This document shows positions 5,363 through 8,877 of a stretch of 8,877 nt of DNA, one piece after another. The stretch is from an uncultured Lachnospiraceae bacterium (GTDB lineage Bacteria; Bacillota; Clostridia; Lachnospirales; Lachnospiraceae): the NCBI GenBank assembly GCA_910577735.1, contig CAJTOO010000058.1:1-8877 (forward strand). Direction: 5' to 3'. The notes under the pieces were generated by a model, which ran no database searches, had not been told where the DNA came from, and saw only the letters and a program-made list of their open reading frames with translations. Positions within the stretch are counted from its first letter, which is position 1; each line of letters begins with the position of its first letter. The translations under genes were made by a program, and so were the position numbers.

Positions 5363-6169
5363 ATGAACAGCAACGAAAAGAATACGGCCCTTTATGAGAA
5401 GATGGCCGCTGAACAGGATACCTTCCGGGATTGGCTGAAAAGCCAGTCCCCGGAGGAGGTCTTAAGCCATGCCTATGAGTACACCGTCCGGGAGGACATT
5501 GTGATGGCGATGGAGGAACTGGAACTCTCCGATAACCAGGCACAGGCGCTTCTGGATTCCCCCTCCCCGCTGGCTGATGTGTACCGGCATTTTGAAAAGC
5601 TGGAAATCGGCTATATGGATGTGATCCAGGAAAGCATTGAGGAACGGGCGAATGAGATGTGCAAGGAAAAAGAGGAACAGAGAGCCGCCCCGGTCTATCC
5701 CCACTCCGCCGCCTATGCGTCCGAGCATGGGGAGATGGCGCAGTACCGCGCCTCCCTGCAAGTCAGTCTTGCCTGCAAAGAAGCCATTGAGCAGGCCATT
5801 AACGCCCACTATGGGGATAACCGTCTGAATACCGAGGCCGCTGTCAAAGAGGTGCTGGAACAGTTCGGGCCGGAGCGTATGCAGTACATCCTTGCCAATA
5901 CGGTGCTGAAAAAGGAGCATGACGGGCGTATCTCCCGCGATAACAAAGCCTGGGCGAAAACAATCCCCATGCCGGAGGATGGCGGCGATCCCCGCCACAG
6001 TTATGCCCTGGTGGTGGATAAGGTCAACCCCGGCCTGACCGATCTGTTTGTGAAGCAGGCGCGGAAAGTCCTTCAAGCCCCGGAGAAAGGCTCCGTCCTG
6101 GAAAAACTCAAACAGGAGCCGCCGGAACGCAGACCCGCCGCCCCTAAGAAACGGGAACCGGAACGATGA
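5363..6169 (+). CDS. DUF3848 and DUF3849 domain protein of a conjugative element
   Basis: A 268-residue protein of unknown function that recurs in integrative conjugative elements of Clostridia. Residues about 8-98 fit DUF3848 (KMAAEQDTFRDWL, AYEYTVREDI, LADVYRHFEK). Residues about 112-235 fit DUF3849 (YPHSAAYASEHGEMAQYR, ACKEAI, MQYILANTV, DGRISRDNKAWAKTI). The C-terminal 30 residues are basic and proline-rich, probably disordered. I place the start at the ATG at 5363, because AGGAGG (5348-5353) lies nine bases upstream and DUF3848 begins just after it. A longer frame from 5213 exists only because the IS91 fragment is fused in frame. Its stop overlaps the MobC start (ATGA), so it is in one operon with the mobilization genes. 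Confidence 0.85.
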   Translation: MNSNEKNTALYEKMAAEQDTFRDWLKSQSPEEVLSHAYEYTVREDIVMAMEELELSDNQAQALLDSPSPLADVYRHFEKLEIGYMDVIQESIEERANEMCKEKEEQRAAPVYPHSAAYASEHGEMAQYRASLQVSLACKEAIEQAINAHYGDNRLNTEAAVKEVLEQFGPERMQYILANTVLKKEHDGRISRDNKAWAKTIPMPEDGGDPRHSYALVVDKVNPGLTDLFVKQARKVLQAPEKGSVLEKLKQEPPERRPAAPKKREPER

Positions 6170-6510
6170 GCGCGGCAAAGCGGAAACGGGAGGTGCAGGT
6201 GAATTTCCGGGTTTCCCCGGAGGAGCTGGCCCTGATTGAGCAGAAAATGGCCCAGCTTGGAACCGTCAACCGGGAAGCCTATCTGCGGAAAATGGCGCTG
6301 GACGGGTATGTGGTAAAGCTGGATTTGCCGGAGCTGAAGGAGCTGGTGTCCCTGATGCGCTATTCCAGCAACAACTTAAACCAGCTGACCCGTAAAGTGC
6401 ATGAAACCGGGCGGGTTTATGACGCTGATTTGGAAGATATATCCCAGCGGCAGGAACAGCTTTGGGACGGTGTGCAGAAGATACTGGCCCAGCTTTCCAA
6501 GCTCTCCTGA
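6166..6510 (+). CDS. mobC: Relaxosome accessory protein MobC
   Basis: A 114-residue protein of the MobC family, which binds oriT next to the relaxase and helps open the strands before nicking. Residues 8-50 look like a ribbon-helix-helix DNA-binding part (REVQVNFRVSPEELALIEQKM). The family signature around RYSSNNLNQLTRKVHETG lies at 65-83, and a helical tail follows. The start overlaps the upstream stop by 4 bases, giving coupled translation with the DUF3848/3849 gene. A strong terminator follows at 6531, so this operon ends here and the relaxase is transcribed separately. Confidence 0.88.
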   Translation: MSAAKRKREVQVNFRVSPEELALIEQKMAQLGTVNREAYLRKMALDGYVVKLDLPELKELVSLMRYSSNNLNQLTRKVHETGRVYDADLEDISQRQEQLWDGVQKILAQLSKLS

Positions 6511-6530
6511 CCGGGCAATCTGCCCCATCT

Positions 6531-6582
6531 GCGGAGGGAGGAACGGCGTTCTTCGCCGCGCCTTCCTCCGCTTTTTCTTTTT
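6531..6582 (+). terminator. Strong rho-independent terminator after mobC
   Basis: GCGGAGGGAGG (6531-6541) pairs with CCTTCCTCCGC (6561-6571), with one wobble. An inner stem of CGGCG (6544-6548) with CGCCG (6554-6558) sits across a small internal loop. It is followed by TTTTTCTTTTT (6572-6582). Confidence 0.9.
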
Positions 6583-6592
6583 GACGGTAAAC

Positions 6593-6621
6593 TTGCCGGA
6601 TGTGCCGGAATCATGGATAAT
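6593..6621 (+). promoter_or_regulatory. Putative promoter of the small hypothetical gene
   Basis: TTGCCG (6593-6598) and GATAAT (6616-6621) are separated by 17 bases, and match consensus at four and five of six positions. They lie directly after the mobC terminator and 39 bases before the next start, where a new transcription unit would need a promoter. Confidence 0.5.
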
Positions 6622-6659
6622 AGCGGCAGAACAGGGTTTTACGAAAGGAGTGGACTGCT

Positions 6660-6974
6660 ATGATGTCATTTGAACAGGTGATAGACATTTTTGGGGACTA
6701 TCTGGCATTGGATACAGAAATGGAAGTCTGCAAAAGCCGGTATGGGTATATCCGGGTGGAGTTTCATGGGACAGGGGAATTACCCGGCTATTGCAGCGGC
6801 ATGGTCTGCCGTACCCCAAAGGAGCTTTTTGACCTTCTGCTTTCCGATTATGAAAGCTATCTGGAAATCCAGCGGACAAAAGGACGCAGAGATGTGACGG
6901 AGGAAGATAAAAACGAAATTACCGCACTGTGTCAATCCCGTTTGGAGAAGTGGGAAAAAGGAAACGCCAGATAG
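6660..6974 (+). CDS. Small hypothetical protein between mobC and relaxase
   Basis: A 104-residue soluble protein with no membrane segment or signal peptide. I do not recognise a domain. It is acidic in the first half and ends in a charged helix (TEEDKNEITALCQSRLEKWEKG). AAAGGAG at 6644-6650 supports the start at 6660; a second ATG follows immediately. It has its own promoter candidate and is separated from mobC by a terminator, and from the relaxase by a second promoter and hairpin. Its place inside the mobilization module suggests an accessory role in transfer, but that is context only. Confidence 0.75.
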   Translation: MMSFEQVIDIFGDYLALDTEMEVCKSRYGYIRVEFHGTGELPGYCSGMVCRTPKELFDLLLSDYESYLEIQRTKGRRDVTEEDKNEITALCQSRLEKWEKGNAR

Positions 6975-6991
6975 CTTTGGGTGATTTACTT

Positions 6992-7021
6992 TTGGCATGA
7001 AACAGGATAATCCGATATAAA
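6992..7021 (+). promoter_or_regulatory. Putative relaxase promoter
   Basis: TTGGCA (6992-6997) and TATAAA (7016-7021), each matching consensus at five of six positions, are separated by 18 bases. Transcription would begin near 7028, about 15 bases before the terminator-like hairpin at 7042. Confidence 0.5.
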
Positions 7022-7041
7022 AATGGTGAATAAAAAGAAAC

Positions 7042-7070
7042 AAGCGGTCTGCGTATGCAGGCCGTTTTGT
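7042..7070 (+). terminator. Terminator-like hairpin in the relaxase leader, possible attenuator
   Basis: CGGTCTGC (7045-7052) pairs with GCAGGCCG (7057-7064) around a 4-base loop with one wobble. Flanking A-T and G-T pairs can extend the stem, and TTTTGT follows. It could terminate the upstream small gene, or attenuate a transcript begun at the promoter just before it. The relaxase ribosome-binding site is only 7 bases further on. Confidence 0.6.
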
Positions 7071-7090
7071 TATGAAGGGAGGATTCCATC

Positions 7091-8509
7091 ATGGCAACCA
7101 CACGCATCATGCCGCTGCACACCGGTAAGGGCCGCACCGAAAGTCAGGCTGTCAGTGACATCATCGACTATGTATCTAACCCGCAAAAGACAGATAACGG
7201 CAGGCTTGTCACCGGCTTTGCGTGTGACAGCCGGGTAGCCGACGCCGAGTTTCTGTTGGCAAAACGGGAGTACATTTCTACCACCGGACGGGTACGGGGC
7301 GCGGACGATGTGCTGGCCTACCATGTCCGGCAGTCCTTTGTCCCCGGCGAGATTACCCCGGAAGAAGCAAACCGGCTGGGCGTGGAGTTTGCAAAGCGGT
7401 TCACCAAGGGCAGTCACGCCTTTGTGGTCTGTACCCATATCGACAAGTCCCATATCCATAACCACATCATCTGGAACGCGGTCAATCTGAACTGTGACCG
7501 GAAATTCCGAAACTTTTGGGGCAGTACCCGCGCGGTCCGGCGGCTCAACGATACCATCTGTGTTGAGAACGGCTATTCCATTGTAGAGGACCCAAAACCG
7601 CATGGAAAAAGCTATAACAAATGGCTGGGGGATCAGGCGAAGCCCTCCCACCGGGAACAGCTCCGCGTGATGATTGACCAGGCATTAGAACAGAAACCGG
7701 CAGACTTTGACGCGCTGTTAAAACTGCTTACAGAAATGGGCTGTGAAGTGTCGCGCCGGGGACAGGCAATCCGGCTCAAAGCCCCCGGCTGGAAGAATGT
7801 TGCCCGCATGGATGAAAAGCTGGGACAAGGGTACAGCGAAGATGAAATACGGGCGGTCCTTGCCGGAGAAAAGCAGCATACGCCCCGCAGAAAAGACGCG
7901 GTTTCAACTCCCACTCCGAAGGTCAATCTGCTGGTGGATATTCAGGAGAAATTGCAGGCCGGAAAAGGCGCTGGCTACGCGCGCTGGGCAAAGGTATTTA
8001 ATCTCAAACAGATGGCGCAGACAATGAACTACCTCACCGAGCATGGCCTGCTGGAATACGCAGTCTTGGAGGAAAAAGCTGCAATGGCTACCGCCCGTCA
8101 TAATGAGCTGTCGGCCCAGATCAAGGCGGCGGAAACCCGCATGGCGGAGATAGCCGTACTGCGGACCCACATCATCAATTACGCCAAGACCCGCGAGGTC
8201 TATGCGGCCTACCGCAAGGCGGGATATTCCAAGAAATTTTTAGCGGAACATGAAGCGGATATTCTGCTCCACAAGGCGGCAAAACAGGCATTTGACGATT
8301 TGGGTATCAAGAAGCTGCCCACCGTCAAGAGCTTGCAGGCCGAGTACCCAGCATTGTTGGAAGGAAAGAAAAAAGACTATGCCGAGTACCGGCGTTCCCG
8401 CGAGGAAATGCGGGAACTGCTGGCCGCAAAAGCCAACGTGGACCGGCTGATGGGATATAGAGAGGAACGCCAGAATGACCGGGAAAAGGAACAGGGGCAG
8501 GACCGCTGA
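7091..8509 (+). CDS. MOBP-type relaxase of a Tn1549-like conjugative element
   Basis: A 472-residue DNA-nicking transfer enzyme. It cuts oriT, stays attached to the 5' end through a tyrosine and leads the strand into the recipient. Motif I holds Tyr27 (IIDYVSNPQKT). Motif II lies near residue 77 (YHVRQSF). Motif III, with the metal-binding histidines, is HIDKSHIHNH at 116-125. These are typical of MOBP relaxases. The nuclease domain covers about residues 1-180. From about 185 to the end it is helical and charged, probably a coiled-coil region at 320-360 for partner or DNA binding. The ATG at 7091 follows GGGAGG (7077-7082). Length and motifs are intact, so it should be active with MobC encoded upstream. 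Confidence 0.93.
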   Translation: MATTRIMPLHTGKGRTESQAVSDIIDYVSNPQKTDNGRLVTGFACDSRVADAEFLLAKREYISTTGRVRGADDVLAYHVRQSFVPGEITPEEANRLGVEFAKRFTKGSHAFVVCTHIDKSHIHNHIIWNAVNLNCDRKFRNFWGSTRAVRRLNDTICVENGYSIVEDPKPHGKSYNKWLGDQAKPSHREQLRVMIDQALEQKPADFDALLKLLTEMGCEVSRRGQAIRLKAPGWKNVARMDEKLGQGYSEDEIRAVLAGEKQHTPRRKDAVSTPTPKVNLLVDIQEKLQAGKGAGYARWAKVFNLKQMAQTMNYLTEHGLLEYAVLEEKAAMATARHNELSAQIKAAETRMAEIAVLRTHIINYAKTREVYAAYRKAGYSKKFLAEHEADILLHKAAKQAFDDLGIKKLPTVKSLQAEYPALLEGKKKDYAEYRRSREEMRELLAAKANVDRLMGYREERQNDREKEQGQDR

Positions 8510-8553
8510 CGCCCGTTTTTTCGCATTTTCTCACCGCCGCAGGCAGGTGAAAA

Positions 8554-8665
8554 GCGTTCCGCAGGAACGCGCAGCCACAGAATGAAATTCTGTGTTCAAA
8601 AGGGGCTTGGGGAATCCCCAACAAGCAGCGCCAGGAGCCGGATGGCTATCCTGGGGCATTGCTTG
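8554..8665. other. Candidate origin of transfer (oriT)
   Basis: Four inverted repeats lie in a row behind the relaxase gene. They are GCGTTCC/GGAACGC (8554-8570), CACAGAAT/ATTCTGTG (8576-8594), TTGGGG/CCCCAA (8607-8621), and a nested structure at 8622-8665. The nested one pairs CAAGCA with TGCTTG, CCAGGA with TCCTGG and GCC with GGC. Within it, CTATCCTG (8646-8653) resembles the RP4-type nick core YATCCTG used by MOBP relaxases. Strong non-coding secondary structure next to a relaxase gene fits an oriT. The nick site is not proven, and oriT often lies upstream of mobC instead. Confidence 0.5.
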
Positions 8666-8669
8666 CCAC

Positions 8670-8700
8670 GGTTATCCCGGAACGGGATAACCTTCTTTTT
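8670..8700 (+). terminator. Rho-independent terminator closing the relaxase transcript
   Basis: GGTTATCCC (8670-8678) pairs perfectly with GGGATAACC (8684-8692) around a 5-base loop, followed by TTCTTTTT. The T-tract is the left arm of a small palindrome (8693-8712) whose right arm supplies the T-tract for the opposite-strand terminator. Confidence 0.75.
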
Positions 8701-8715
8701 CTCGAAAAAGAACAA

Positions 8716-8751
8716 AGCCGGTGAGGAATTTGTTAAATTCACTCACCGGCT
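8716..8751 (-). terminator. Rho-independent terminator of the convergent minus-strand gene
   Basis: AGCCGGTGAG (8716-8725) pairs perfectly with CTCACCGGCT (8742-8751). An inner GAATTT/AAATTC extends the stem to 16 bp with one bulged base. On the minus strand the stem is followed by TTTGTTCTTTTT. The stop codon of the minus-strand frame touches the stem. Confidence 0.75.
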
Positions 8752-8877
8752 CAATTCGTTTCAAATTTCTCGGATAGTTCGGTTAGTTCTTTCATGGTTT
8801 CCTGCGTATGGTGCAAGAGGGTTTCACGCATTTCTGACGGGCAGCTGCAATACAACATCTTCATCTGACCGGCTCCC
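8751..8877 (-). CDS. Hypothetical minus-strand gene, 3' end at window edge
   Basis: An open frame enters from the right edge and stops with TGA at 8753-8751, immediately before a strong terminator on the same strand. That terminator makes it likely to be real. It ends in a charged helix (ETMKELTELSEKFETN) after a CSC motif. Either it is the C-terminus of a longer protein, or a 37-residue protein starting at the ATG at 8864, which has GGGAG eight bases upstream at the window edge. I do not recognise the family. Confidence 0.5.
   Translation of the reverse strand, partial: GAGQMKMLYCSCPSEMRETLLHHTQETMKELTELSEKFETN

Larger units (their letters stand above)
5322..8877. mobile_element. Backbone of an integrative conjugative or mobilizable element (partial)
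   Basis: DUF3848/3849, MobC, a small unknown protein and a MOBP relaxase form a mobilization module typical of Tn1549-like elements of gut Clostridia. The region is clearly more GC-rich than the hydrolase cargo. No integrase, type IV secretion or resistance gene of this element is in view, so whether it is self-transmissible cannot be judged. Confidence 0.75.

Noticed and set aside
5462..6178. Minus-strand open frame of 238 codons opposite the DUF3848/3849 gene
   Set aside because: It is antisense to a recognised protein and has no convincing ribosome-binding site or domain. GC-rich third positions make such shadows common.
8554..8751. CRISPR array suggested by closely spaced palindromes
   Set aside because: Each inverted repeat has a different sequence; there is no recurring repeat with regular spacers.

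Overview
The window looks like accessory DNA from a gut-type Firmicute (Clostridia, probably Lachnospiraceae or Ruminococcaceae). Evidence is the strong Shine-Dalgarno sites, a DUF3848/DUF3849 protein, and a MobC plus MOBP relaxase pair of the kind seen in Tn1549-like conjugative elements. No core chromosomal gene is visible. The host assignment is inference from gene families.

Layout. (1) Positions 1-2020 hold an IS91-family element of the subgroup that carries a tyrosine recombinase just upstream of, and overlapping, the HUH transposase. Its first 18 codons lie outside the window. (2) Positions 2020-2280 are non-coding and hold a long imperfect inverted repeat and a perfect 15-bp terminator-like hairpin. 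(3) Positions 2277-4907 are a visibly AT-rich cargo: a TetR-type regulator facing away from an operon of two different membrane-anchored alpha/beta hydrolases, with a palindromic operator candidate between them. (4) Positions about 4938-5321 are the left end of a second copy of the same IS91-like element: its hairpin-rich leader plus the first 36 recombinase codons. The last 56 bases are identical to positions 1-56. (5) At 5321/5322 this fragment stops abruptly inside the more GC-rich backbone of an integrative conjugative or mobilizable element. That backbone holds the last codons of an interrupted gene, a DUF3848-DUF3849 protein, MobC, a small unknown protein, the relaxase, a hairpin-dense candidate oriT, and the 3' end of a convergent gene.

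How it fits together. The AT-rich hydrolase cassette lies between one transposase-bearing copy and one truncated copy of an IS91-like element, and the whole block sits in the mobilization region of a conjugative element. The likely history is that rolling-circle (one-ended) transposition or recombination between copies brought the cassette in. MobC and the relaxase would process the oriT. The TetR protein probably controls the two hydrolases, whose substrate cannot be read from the sequence. The most unusual points are the regulated pair of dissimilar anchored hydrolases as IS91-flanked cargo, the in-frame joining of a recombinase N-terminus to the DUF3848/3849 gene, the structured leaders, and the candidate oriT behind the relaxase.
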